Source of the DNA: DASYML01 sp036009045
Lineage (GTDB): Bacteria > Acidobacteriota > Blastocatellia > Pyrinomonadales > Pyrinomonadaceae
Reading direction: 5' to 3'
Assembly: GCA_036009045.1 (NCBI GenBank)
Contig: DASYML010000206.1
Coordinates: forward strand, 1-13,230
Length of the DNA: 13,230 bases
The notes under the pieces were generated by a model. The model made no database searches. It had not been told where the DNA came from and was given only the letters and a program-made list of their open reading frames with translations. This document shows, piece after piece, positions 5,956 to 13,230 of this stretch. Within the stretch, counting starts at the first letter, position 1. Every line of letters starts with the position of its first letter. A program made the position numbers and the translations under genes.

Positions 5956-6199
5956 CTTCAATCTTATCGCTTTCATCATTAATCTCATCTTCGCTCTCAT
6001 CTTCATCTTCAACTTCATCGTCTGCCGGGATGATCGTGCGCTTCAGTTGATTGCGCACGTTGAGAAACCAGGCGACGATGCCGAGCGTCGCCGCGACGAA
6101 GGCCGCGTTCATATTATCGCGCGCCAGAAAAACAGCGGCGAAGATGAGACACGCTCCCGCCGCGAAAACCCACCCGCGCTCGATGAGTAGTTGCTTCAA
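5939..6199 (-). CDS. Small two-TM membrane protein with acidic tail
   Basis: The product has 86 residues. Two hydrophobic helices (about 9-26 and 31-48) form a hairpin linked by ARDN. They are followed by a basic patch (NVRNQLKR, 47-54) and a 30-residue tail that is almost all Asp and Glu, with a few Ser, Asn, Lys and Ile. The basic patch suggests that both ends are cytoplasmic. The DNA coding the tail is a low-complexity CTTCAT-type run on the plus strand. The start is TTG at 6199, seven bases after the stop of the DsbD-alpha-like gene. No in-frame ATG or GTG exists nearby, and an ATG just upstream is in another frame that stops after four codons. I do not recognise the family. Tight spacing on both sides supports it as a real operon member. 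Confidence 0.6.
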   Translation of the reverse strand: MKQLLIERGWVFAAGACLIFAAVFLARDNMNAAFVAATLGIVAWFLNVRNQLKRTIIPADDEVEDEDESEDEINDESDKIEDVDES

Positions 6200-6206
6200 C
6201 AGATGC

Positions 6207-6764
6207 TCATTTGATCGTTACCCCGACCGGGATGTTGAGTGTGCCCGGCGGGTAACATGCCTTCTCGTCGCAAGCCTGGACACGCAATCTCAAGGGGAGC
6301 GTGCGCGCGCCCTTCGCCGCCGTCGCCGCAGCCTTGAGCGGCAGCTTAATCTCCGTGGCGCCCTCATAGACGGCGAGCGGTTTCTCCGCGAAGGCGAAGG
6401 TGCGCGTCACCGAAGGCGGATAGGATGGTTGGCTCGCGGTCAATCCTTCGCCCGCTTCGACGCTCACTTCCGTCGCCTTCAAATATGGGAAGGTCGGCGG
6501 GTTGGCGTTGATGTGATAGCCCTCTTTAACCTCTATCTTAACGGAGACCATCGCCGCCCCGCCCGCAGCCATCTCCAACGGCGCGGCGCTCGCCTTGACG
6601 ACATCCGTGGACGAAATCTTCCCGCTGTTCGCGGCGGGGGAAGCCGCCGGACTGTTGATGGCGACGGGCGCATTCGTCGTTGTCGTCTCGACGTGAGCGC
6701 AGCCCGCGAGTGTGAGGCCGAAGACGAAGCATGAAATAATCGAAACGAGAAGTAGTCTCCGCAT
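6207..6764 (-). CDS. Lipoprotein with DsbD alpha (N-terminal) domain
   Basis: The product has 185 residues. LAGC at 19-22 is a clean lipobox, so the protein is lipid-anchored at C22. A Thr/Ala/Pro/Ser linker (25-50) is followed by a DsbD N-terminal-type immunoglobulin-like domain (about 55-183). Diagnostic segments are KEGYHINANPPTFPYLKATE and VQACDEKACYPP. The latter carries the cysteine pair C165 and C170 in the same place as the redox cysteines of DsbD alpha. In Gram-negative bacteria that domain passes electrons to periplasmic partners such as DsbC or cytochrome-maturation proteins. Here it stands alone, without the membrane domain or the C-terminal thioredoxin domain, so it needs a separate electron donor. 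An AGAGGA ribosome-binding site (plus-strand 6771-6776) lies 6 nt before the ATG, and the upstream gene stops 15 nt before it. Confidence 0.85.
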   Translation of the reverse strand: MRRLLLVSIISCFVFGLTLAGCAHVETTTTNAPVAINSPAASPAANSGKISSTDVVKASAAPLEMAAGGAAMVSVKIEVKEGYHINANPPTFPYLKATEVSVEAGEGLTASQPSYPPSVTRTFAFAEKPLAVYEGATEIKLPLKAAATAAKGARTLPLRLRVQACDEKACYPPGTLNIPVGVTIK

Positions 6765-6779
6765 AAATGGTCCTCTAAA

Positions 6780-7820
6780 TCATCTTGCCTGTGGAACGGG
6801 CTGGTCCTCATCCTGGACCAAACTGCGCGCCAGTTGCAAGCGCCGGTTGCGCCGGACCACGTAGCGTATGAGCAATCCGAGCGGGAGAAAGATGAGGAGC
6901 GCGACCGGAAGCAGCGCGAGCACCGCTTCGATGATAAAGAGCGTGATGCCAGCGCCTATGTCTACGCCGCTGCCGAAGGCGCGCTTGACCTGATGAAAGA
7001 AACCCGTCGAGTTGGTGTTGACGAGGAGGGCGGGCGTGGACATCGTGACGTTGATGGTCGAGAGGCTCGACTGGTTTTCCAGATAGCGACGCCGACCTTC
7101 GAGCCGCTCTATCTCCGTACGGACCTCCGCTAGTTGAGTCTGGACCTGTAGCGCGTCCGCGACGGTGTGCGCCTGTTTCATAATCTCCATGAACTGGGCT
7201 TCGAGCGCGCGCTTGGCCTTGATGCGTGCTTCGAGGTCGTAGAATTCCTCCGTCACGTCCTGTCCCGTCACCTTATCCTGACGAACGCGGCTGGCGAGGC
7301 CCTTGATTTCTTCCACCGCCGCGTCGAACTGGTCCGCAGGCACGCGCACGGTGATGTTGACGGTCAACTCAGGCTTGGTCTGGTCCTCGTTGTCTCGATG
7401 GCTGACATCGGAATTGACGACGAAGCCGCCGTGAGCGATGGCGATGCGCGCGGTTTTGCGTTGACCATCCGCCGGGTCGCTCAACTCAAGGTTGAGGGTG
7501 GCGTTGCTGATAATCTTGCGCCCGGCGGCGATGGCAGCGGCGCGCTCGGCATCCGTCTGTGGGATGGATGGCTGCTTCTCGCTCACCTTTTGATAATCAT
7601 AATTGGTCGCGTGTTCCTGATCCATTCCGGCAGACGACTTGGCGTCGGATGAAGCGGTTGTTGCTCGTTCGGAAGGAGCCATCGCCCCGGACTGTCCCCC
7701 GGCCTGACTGGTTGAAGTAGAGCCTGGGCCGGTGCTCTGCGCCGTATCGGGCCGTTGCGATGAGCAGGCGGCGCACACCAGCGCGGCCATGATTAAAAGA
7801 GAAGTTAGGAAGAGCCTCAT
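6780..7820 (-). CDS. DUF4349-domain lipoprotein with C-terminal TM segment
   Basis: The product has 346 residues. A short hydrophobic leader ends in CAAC (16-19), a probable if imperfect lipobox with C19 as the anchor. A long Ser/Thr/Gln/Gly linker (20-90) follows. The DUF4349 domain (about 100-325) includes AGRKIISNATLNLEL, ELTVNITVRVPADQFDAAVE, SRVRQDKVTGQDVTEEFYDL, a coiled coil (about 195-250), and SLSTINVTM. A strong TM helix (about 288-322) is followed by VVRRNRRLQL, which places the C-terminus in the cytoplasm. DUF4349 proteins are envelope proteins of unknown role; some have been linked to stress or cation-channel-like functions, which I cannot test here. GGAGGTGA (plus-strand 7824-7831) is an excellent ribosome-binding site 6 nt before the ATG. 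This is the first gene of the envelope operon and lies 89 nt after the DUF4126 gene. Confidence 0.9.
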   Translation of the reverse strand: MRLFLTSLLIMAALVCAACSSQRPDTAQSTGPGSTSTSQAGGQSGAMAPSERATTASSDAKSSAGMDQEHATNYDYQKVSEKQPSIPQTDAERAAAIAAGRKIISNATLNLELSDPADGQRKTARIAIAHGGFVVNSDVSHRDNEDQTKPELTVNITVRVPADQFDAAVEEIKGLASRVRQDKVTGQDVTEEFYDLEARIKAKRALEAQFMEIMKQAHTVADALQVQTQLAEVRTEIERLEGRRRYLENQSSLSTINVTMSTPALLVNTNSTGFFHQVKRAFGSGVDIGAGITLFIIEAVLALLPVALLIFLPLGLLIRYVVRRNRRLQLARSLVQDEDQPVPQAR

Positions 7821-7909
7821 AAGTCACCTCCGAATTATATTTAAGACCTGACTCTTGAACGATGGGCGCGCATGCGCCTTGCGCGTCCTTTGAACGCTCC
7901 GCTTTATCC

Positions 7910-8518
7910 TTAAGCGGTCACGCGACGGCCCTTCAATAAATTGCGCGCGGACGCGAAGAGGCGACGGATGCGGCGCAGGACCTTCGGCAGTATCCATGCC
8001 AGGATTAAGAGAAAGATTAGGATGACTACGATGATGACGGTCGGATGCAGGACCGCGAGCACCGCCGCGCCGAACGCGAAGATGTCTTCCACAATTGAGA
8101 GTATCCAATTTGAGACAGGCTCAGGGCTGGCGTTGGCAGCCGCCCGGATAGTCGCCTTCGTGCCATGCGTCGAGAGCGCCAGCCCTCCGCCCAGCAAGAG
8201 CGCCAGGACCTGCACCGCCGGGTTCAACTCCGTGGTCGCGGAGAGCGCTATCAACGCGCCCGCCGGAACTCGTATGAACGTGTGGAGCACATCCCACACC
8301 GTGTCCACATACGGAATCTTATCCGCGACAAATTCGATCGTGTAAAGCAGCGCCGCGATGCCTATGATGAGCCAGTTGTCCAGAACGTGCAGCCCGCCCG
8401 GCAGACGCGCCAACCCGAAGTGCTGCAAGAGTCCCAGCACCGCCACCGTCGCATACAGGTTAATACCCGATGTCCAGGCCGAACCCAGCGCCAGACTCAG
8501 GATTTGAAGCACACTCAT
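7910..8518 (-). CDS. DUF4126 integral membrane protein
   Basis: The product has 202 residues and at least four hydrophobic segments (about 3-30, 48-62, 84-116 and 144-177), then a strongly basic C-terminus (KVLRRIRRLFASARNLLKGR). DUF4126 hallmarks are ALGSAWTSGINLYATVAVLG near the start, LLYTIEFVADKIPYVDTVWD in the middle, and LALSTHGTKATIRAAANASP later. The family is widespread and of unknown function; the conserved charged and polar residues inside helices suggest a transport or channel-like role, which is inference. The ATG at 8518 fits the family start. No Shine-Dalgarno site precedes it: repeat D ends a few bases away, and the last four bases before the ATG are TTTT. The gene runs the same way as the regulator upstream of it and could be read through repeat D. 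Confidence 0.9.
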   Translation of the reverse strand: MSVLQILSLALGSAWTSGINLYATVAVLGLLQHFGLARLPGGLHVLDNWLIIGIAALLYTIEFVADKIPYVDTVWDVLHTFIRVPAGALIALSATTELNPAVQVLALLLGGGLALSTHGTKATIRAAANASPEPVSNWILSIVEDIFAFGAAVLAVLHPTVIIVVILIFLLILAWILPKVLRRIRRLFASARNLLKGRRVTA

Positions 8519-8524
8519 AAAAGC

Positions 8525-8618
8525 AATGCGGATTGCGGATTGTGGATTGTGGATTGAAAAGAGAATGCGGATTGAAAAGATAATTGATTGTTAATTCCGC
8601 AATCCGCAATCTGCAATT
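8525..8618. repeat. Palindromic heptamer repeat D (GCGGATT words)
   Basis: The left part holds 7-mers GCGGATT, GCGGATT, GTGGATT, GTGGATT. The right part holds the reverse-complement words. A perfect 12-bp stem pairs GCGGATTGCGGA (8528-8539) with 8596-8607, and the flanks extend the pairing. The loop contains GGATTGAAAAGA twice. The element fills almost the whole 102-nt gap between the regulator's stop and the DUF4126 start. Confidence 0.85.
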
Positions 8619-8620
8619 CG

Positions 8621-9961
<1,341 letters not shown>

Positions 9962-9976
9962 AAAATTGCGAAGGGA

Positions 9977-10068
9977 AGTCAGGAGTCTCGGAGTCAGGAG
10001 TCAAAAGCAAGAAGCTGTCTTTAGCTTTTGTTTGTGACCCCTGACTTCTGACTCCGAGACTCCTGACT
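9977..10068. repeat. Palindromic heptamer repeat E (AGTCAGG words)
   Basis: Arms 9977-9997 and 10048-10068 are perfect 21-bp inverted copies, the longest exact arms in the window. Inside them, CAAAAGC (10002-10008) and GCTTTTG (10024-10030) form a second stem. The words AGTCAGG, AGTCTCGG and AGTCAGA recur at 7 or 8 nt. The element occupies nearly the entire gap between the kinase stop (10071) and the regulator start (9961). An operon transcript would therefore fold a very stable hairpin between the two cistrons. Confidence 0.9.
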
Positions 10069-10070
10069 CT

Positions 10071-11588
10071 TCATCCTTCATCCTTTCGTTCGGTCGGTAA
10101 TGTAATCGTAAAGGTCGTGCCCGTGCCCTGTTTGGATGTAACGGTAATAGTGCCGCCATGATCGTCTATCGCTTTTTTGACGATGGCGAGACCGAGGCCC
10201 GTCCCCGTCTCCTTGGTCGAAAAGTACGGCTCGAAGACTTTGGAGATATGTTCGGGCGGGATTCCCGGTCCGGTATCAGTGATGTCAACGCGGGCTCGCT
10301 GATTCGCTTCTTCCGCCGCGAGCGTGATGGTCAGTTGCCCGCCGTCGCCGTTTATCGCCTGCACCGCGTTGAGAAAGAGGTTGGTAAAGACGGAGCGTAA
10401 GGATTCCGCATCTCCGAGGGCTGGAGGAATTTCGCCTGCGGTCTTGACCTCCATTTTAATGTTGCTCTCGGATGCCTGGACTTCTACGAGGCGCAGCGCG
10501 TCGTCTATCTCTGCGCGCAGGTCCAGCGGTTGCAACTCCAACCTCGCGGGCCTTGAGTAGTTGAGAAAGTCCGAGATGTGACGATTGATGCGTCCCACTT
10601 CCGTCTTCAACTGGACCGCCAGCCGCTCGAAGGTCTCGCGCTTCTTCGGGTCTTCAGGGGCCAGCGCGGAGCGCAGGTGGTCCAACGTCAGGTTGATATA
10701 GTTGAGCGGGTTTCGTATCTCGTGCGCGATGGCGGAGGCGAGACGGCCCACGACCGCCGATTGCTCCGCTTGATGCAATTGCGCTTCGAGTTCGCGCGTG
10801 CGCGCGAGCCTGTTAATCATCTCGTTAAAGACGCGCGCGAGTTGGCCCACCTCGTCGTTGCGTTCCGCCGCCGGAACGTGAAAGTCGAAATCGCCCGCCG
10901 CGACCCTGCGCGCCGCCGCAGATAGGTCCTCAATCGGGCGTGTGAAACGCCAGACCAGCAGCGCCGCGACGAAGATGGCGACGAGCAGGACCGCCAGCGT
11001 ATAGAGAAGCGGGCGCGCGGCCTGACGATTCCACATCCCCGTCGTCGCCCTGGCCCGGCCTAGAGAGACGAAGACATACCAGCGTCCCTGGACCGTATCA
11101 ACCGGGAAGGGAAACGCGCGCGGCGCTCCGGCGCGTGTCTGTGCGGCATTGCGCGCGGAAGGCGGCAACTGCGCCGGGTCAACCACCAACTGCCCCCCGT
11201 TGACGAGCGGCGGCAGCGTCGTCACATCTCGCAAATGAAAATACTGGTATGTGCCGTCGGCGTTCTCCTTCGGTAAGTATGCGGGGTCAAGGCTGTCTTG
11301 AATCTGCCAGTCGCTGTCAACCGTCAGAATGTTCGTGACGCGCCCGGCCCCTTCGTTGAGTAGTGGTTGGTTGGCGTTGGCGCGCAGTTCTATGAGACGG
11401 TCGGGCGTGGAGATGCTCTTGACGCCGATTTCGACTCCGGCGGCAAGCGCCTGCTCCTGCTCCGCGACGACGCGCGCGTTGTTGCGCTCTGCGAGCACGT
11501 TCAGATAATACTGCACGCCGAGCATCGCGATGAGCAGCGCGGCGAGAACCAGCAGGAGCCGCACGCGAAAGCTGTTGATGAATTGCAC
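10071..11588 (-). CDS. Membrane sensor histidine kinase (NtrB/ZraS-like, HAMP)
   Basis: The product has 505 residues. TM1 (about 8-28) and TM2 (about 193-213) enclose an extracytoplasmic region of about 160 residues that I do not recognise as a named sensor domain. HAMP (about 212-265) has the usual RFTRPIEDLSAAARRVAAGD. The phospho-acceptor histidine is H289 in AIAHEIRNPLNYI. The ATP-binding domain has N403 and N407 in the N box, DTGPGIP (438-444) and GTGLGLAI (462-469). The kinase should phosphorylate the sigma-54 regulator encoded next in the same direction, with ATP as donor. Start is GTG at 11588: AAGAGG (plus-strand 11599-11604) lies 10 nt upstream, and the first residues (MQFINSFRVRLLL) make a sensible TM1 lead-in. 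The ribosome-binding site is part of the 12-bp palindrome CCTCTTAAGAGG (11599-11610). Confidence 0.95.
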   Translation of the reverse strand: MQFINSFRVRLLLVLAALLIAMLGVQYYLNVLAERNNARVVAEQEQALAAGVEIGVKSISTPDRLIELRANANQPLLNEGAGRVTNILTVDSDWQIQDSLDPAYLPKENADGTYQYFHLRDVTTLPPLVNGGQLVVDPAQLPPSARNAAQTRAGAPRAFPFPVDTVQGRWYVFVSLGRARATTGMWNRQAARPLLYTLAVLLVAIFVAALLVWRFTRPIEDLSAAARRVAAGDFDFHVPAAERNDEVGQLARVFNEMINRLARTRELEAQLHQAEQSAVVGRLASAIAHEIRNPLNYINLTLDHLRSALAPEDPKKRETFERLAVQLKTEVGRINRHISDFLNYSRPARLELQPLDLRAEIDDALRLVEVQASESNIKMEVKTAGEIPPALGDAESLRSVFTNLFLNAVQAINGDGGQLTITLAAEEANQRARVDITDTGPGIPPEHISKVFEPYFSTKETGTGLGLAIVKKAIDDHGGTITVTSKQGTGTTFTITLPTERKDEG

Positions 11589-11598
11589 GCTGGTTAAG

Positions 11599-11690
11599 CC
11601 TCTTAAGAGGTTTCAGTCTCAAGGTTTAGAGTTTCCCTTCGCTCCTCATCCGAAACCTTAAACCTCAAACGTTAAACCTTAGACCCGTTT
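11599..11690. repeat. Palindromic heptamer repeat F (AAACCTT words)
   Basis: The right part carries the words AAACCTT, AAACCTC, AAACGTT and AAACCTT in tandem (about 11654-11681). The left part (about 11609-11636) carries related words in reverse complement, including AAGGTTTAGAGTTT. Pairing is imperfect, with several one-base mismatches. The left edge adjoins the perfect palindrome CCTCTTAAGAGG (11599-11610). The element lies inside the proposed 5' leader of the kinase mRNA. Confidence 0.75.
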
Positions 11691-11696
11691 TAGTTG

Positions 11697-11725
11697 TTGC
11701 CCTGACCCGTCTCTGATGTTATAGT
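11697..11725 (+). promoter_or_regulatory. Probable promoter of the transpeptidase gene
   Basis: TTGCCC (11697-11702) and TATAGT (11720-11725) are spaced exactly 17 bp, with four and five matches to consensus. TGT at 11717-11719 makes it an extended -10 as well. Transcription from about 11732 would give a long leader of about 288 nt before the ATG at 12020. Confidence 0.6.
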
Positions 11726-11745
11726 TCAGAACGGTCTCAAAGCAA
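11718..11745 (-). promoter_or_regulatory. Probable promoter of the kinase-regulator operon
   Basis: On the minus strand TTGCTT (11745-11740) and TATAAC (11723-11718) are separated by 16 bp; the -10 matches five of six. The start would be near 11711 and the leader about 122 nt, running through repeat F. Its -10 box overlaps the -10 box of the opposite promoter, so the two cannot be occupied together. Confidence 0.5.
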
Positions 11746-12019
11746 CTCCCCGAGACCACCTAAGGGAATTCTCCCGCCAACCGTAACAGACCGAAGACGT
11801 GAAGAAAACTGAGATAGCCGGAAGAGTATTTTGAAAGAGACTCTCAAGCCTTCAAATTTCCAGAGCGTAAGAGGCGCAGGCCGCATTGGCCCAACGCGCG
11901 CCCGGCGCGAACCAATAGCGGCGATGTCGCATCCAAGAGCCGGACATCCCCTGTGTGCGTCTCTCAAGAGCGAATCCGAGAGGCACAACCCCTAAAATAT
12001 TTAAAACGAGGCCGACCTT

Positions 12020-13230
12020 ATGACCCATAAAGCAGTACGTTCCCCTTTCCCGACGGCGCGTCTCGCGCTCACCTTCCTCCTCTTCATCACCATCACAGCC
12101 ATTTCTGGTCCGGCCACAGGTTGGGCCAAGGGGAAACGCGGCGCATCTGCGCCCGCCTCCAGAAAGAACGCGCGCGAGGAGAGAAAGCATGACCGCAACG
12201 CGCGTGATAACAATCAGAGAGAGTCCCGCGCCGATAGGAAGAGGCGAGAGCGGGATGAAAGGGACGCGCGTGCTGAGCATGGTCGCGGGAGGGACAGGAG
12301 TTCGGCCAGGGACCGTCGCGCGGCGAGAGACGAAGAGCGCGACAGCAGCCGTGGCGGGCGCAGGCTCTCGCGCCGCGAGCGACAGGCGGAAGCGGCGCGG
12401 CTCGCGGCGGAACGCAGGCGCGAACTCGAAGAGGCACGGCGTCGCGCGGAGGAAGCCAGACGCGCGGCGATTGCGCGCCAGCGTGCTTTAGAGCAGGCGA
12501 TGCGCGACGAGGTGGCCTCGAACGTTCTCAAAGACGATGCGACGGGCGAGGACCTGGAAGTGAGGCGCGCGGCGGTCGCGGCGCTCGGCAATCATATCGG
12601 GACGGTCGTCGTGATGAATCCGAAGAATGGCAGAGTCTATTCCATCGTCAATCAGGAATGGGCGCTGCGTCGCGGCTTCAAGCCCTGCTCGACCATCAAA
12701 CTGGTGACGGGGCTGGCCGGACTTTCCGAGAACGTCATCAGCCCTGAGACGGTCAACGTCTCGAACGTCAATTATAAATTGGAACTGACGGATGCGCTCG
12801 CCTATTCCAACAACGGCTTCTTCCAGAACGTCGGCGGTCAGGTAGGGTTTGAGCGGATGGTCAACTACGCGCGCCAGTTGGGTCTCGGCGAACGAACTGG
12901 TATCAATCACGCCAACGAATATACGGGGCGCGTGCCTGCTTACAAATCCGGCTGGGCCGTCAACCACATGTGCTCGCACGGAGATGATTTTGAAGTGACG
13001 GCGATTCAACTCGCCTCTCTCACGTCGGCCATCGCCAACGGCGGAGACCTGCTCGTGCCGCACCTGCCGCGCACGCCGCAGGAAGACATTCAATTCAAGA
13101 GAGAGGTCCGCCGTCACCTCAACATGGGGAGCGGTGCTCTGCAAAGAATCGTGCCGGGGATGATCGGCTCTGTCAATTACGGGTCCGGCAAGAAGGCTTA
13201 TGATCCTTACCAGACGGTCGCGGGAAAGAC
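12020..13230 (+). CDS. Penicillin-binding protein, transpeptidase domain (3' end cut off)
   Basis: The reading frame is open from the ATG at 12020 to the window edge (403 codons and two bases). Residues 13-36 form a signal or anchor helix. Residues 38-165 are an extreme Arg/Glu/Ala/Asp-rich stretch, probably a long single helix. A short piece (GEDLEVRRAAVAALG, 176-190) resembles part of a HEAT unit. The transpeptidase domain starts near 193 (GTVVVMNPKNGRVYSIVNQ). Its active-site serine is S224 in STIK (the SxxK motif), S263-N-N265 is the SxN motif, and AGKT at the very end begins the KTG motif. The enzyme should form peptide cross-links in peptidoglycan on the outer face of the inner membrane and bind beta-lactams. 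No glycosyltransferase domain is seen, so it is class B-like. GAGG (12008-12011) lies 8 nt before the ATG. It is divergent from the kinase operon. Confidence 0.9.
   Translation, partial: MTHKAVRSPFPTARLALTFLLFITITAISGPATGWAKGKRGASAPASRKNAREERKHDRNARDNNQRESRADRKRRERDERDARAEHGRGRDRSSARDRRAARDEERDSSRGGRRLSRRERQAEAARLAAERRRELEEARRRAEEARRAAIARQRALEQAMRDEVASNVLKDDATGEDLEVRRAAVAALGNHIGTVVVMNPKNGRVYSIVNQEWALRRGFKPCSTIKLVTGLAGLSENVISPETVNVSNVNYKLELTDALAYSNNGFFQNVGGQVGFERMVNYARQLGLGERTGINHANEYTGRVPAYKSGWAVNHMCSHGDDFEVTAIQLASLTSAIANGGDLLVPHLPRTPQEDIQFKREVRRHLNMGSGALQRIVPGMIGSVNYGSGKKAYDPYQTVAGK

Larger units (their letters stand above)
11589..12019. other. Divergent regulatory region between kinase and transpeptidase
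   Basis: This 431-nt gap has no convincing gene. It holds repeat F, then two back-to-back promoters around 11697-11745, then a structured leader of about 290 nt for the transpeptidase. In the leader, GGTCTC (11733-11738) pairs with GAGACC (11752-11757), GGGA (11764-11767) with TCCC (11772-11775), and TTTGAA (11830-11835) with TTCAAA (11851-11856). GCCGCATTGG (11880-11889) pairs with 11912-11922 apart from one bulged A. GCGA and TCGC at 11921-11930 form a small competing hairpin. I could not match this to a known riboswitch. No sigma-54 -24/-12 pair is visible. Confidence 0.5.

Noticed and set aside
7834..7839. Perfect TATAAT on the minus strand ahead of the DUF4349 gene
   Set aside because: Transcription would start near 7827, inside the GGAGGTGA ribosome-binding site, so the strong SD would be lost. 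More likely a chance A/T-rich match.
11993..11998. TAAAAT just upstream of the transpeptidase gene
   Set aside because: No -35 at a suitable distance, and the start point would almost coincide with the ribosome-binding site; the 11697-11725 promoter is far better.
11589..12019. Sigma-54 promoter controlled by the neighbouring NtrC-type regulator
   Set aside because: I looked for GG and GC 10 bp apart in the TGGCAC/TTGC context on both strands here and in 4011-4421 and found no acceptable site.
12488..13144. Minus-strand frame of 218 codons at the right edge
   Set aside because: It is antisense to the transpeptidase domain, whose SxxK and SxN motifs and start of KTG are all in the plus-strand frame.

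Overview
The window is a GC-rich chromosomal segment, most likely from an Acidobacteriota bacterium, with class Blastocatellia as my best guess. The evidence is the secreted von Willebrand A protein of the Acidobacteria-expanded VWFA-related type, the abundance of secreted and lipoprotein genes of the kind common in that phylum, and a housekeeping yebC-ruvC pair. The taxonomic call is inference, since there is no rRNA gene. I see no phage, transposase, CRISPR array, tRNA or rRNA.

Layout, left to right. (1) 180-2819, plus strand: yebC, ruvC, a secreted SH3-like protein and a 61-residue LysW-like zinc ribbon. (2) 2937-4010, minus strand: a secreted VWFA-domain protein convergent with the zinc ribbon. 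(3) 4011-4421: a divergent intergenic region with a promoter on each strand and a large palindromic repeat. (4) 4422-5377, plus strand: a secreted carboxypeptidase-regulatory-like protein followed by a small excisionase-type HTH protein. (5) 7820 down to 5389, minus strand: a tight four-gene envelope operon of DUF4349 lipoprotein, DsbD-alpha-like lipoprotein, small two-TM protein with an acidic tail, and secreted NTF2-like protein. (6) 8518 down to 7910, minus strand: a DUF4126 membrane protein. (7) 11588 down to 8621, minus strand: a two-component system, with the membrane histidine kinase first and the NtrC-type sigma-54 activator second. (8) 12020 to the right edge, plus strand: a penicillin-binding transpeptidase divergent from the kinase and cut off at its KTG motif.

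The genes mostly concern the cell envelope: peptidoglycan cross-linking, lipoproteins, periplasmic thiol chemistry and an envelope-type two-component sensor. yebC and ruvC supply translation/regulation and recombination housekeeping functions. The kinase operon and the transpeptidase appear to be read from back-to-back promoters with overlapping -10 boxes. The regulator could therefore act on the neighbouring cell-wall gene, but no sigma-54 site is visible to prove it.

The most unusual signal is not a gene. Six intergenic gaps each contain a long imperfect palindrome. At least five of these have arms built from short, roughly 7-nt words. The words differ from gap to gap but the architecture is the same. 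The palindromes sit flush against stop codons, and in one case supply the stop codon. In three cases they lie directly before a start codon that has no Shine-Dalgarno sequence. Other points of interest are a LysW-like carrier lacking the C-terminal glutamate, a stem that can mask a ribosome-binding site, a structured 290-nt leader ahead of the transpeptidase, and an arginine-rich segment of about 130 residues in that protein.
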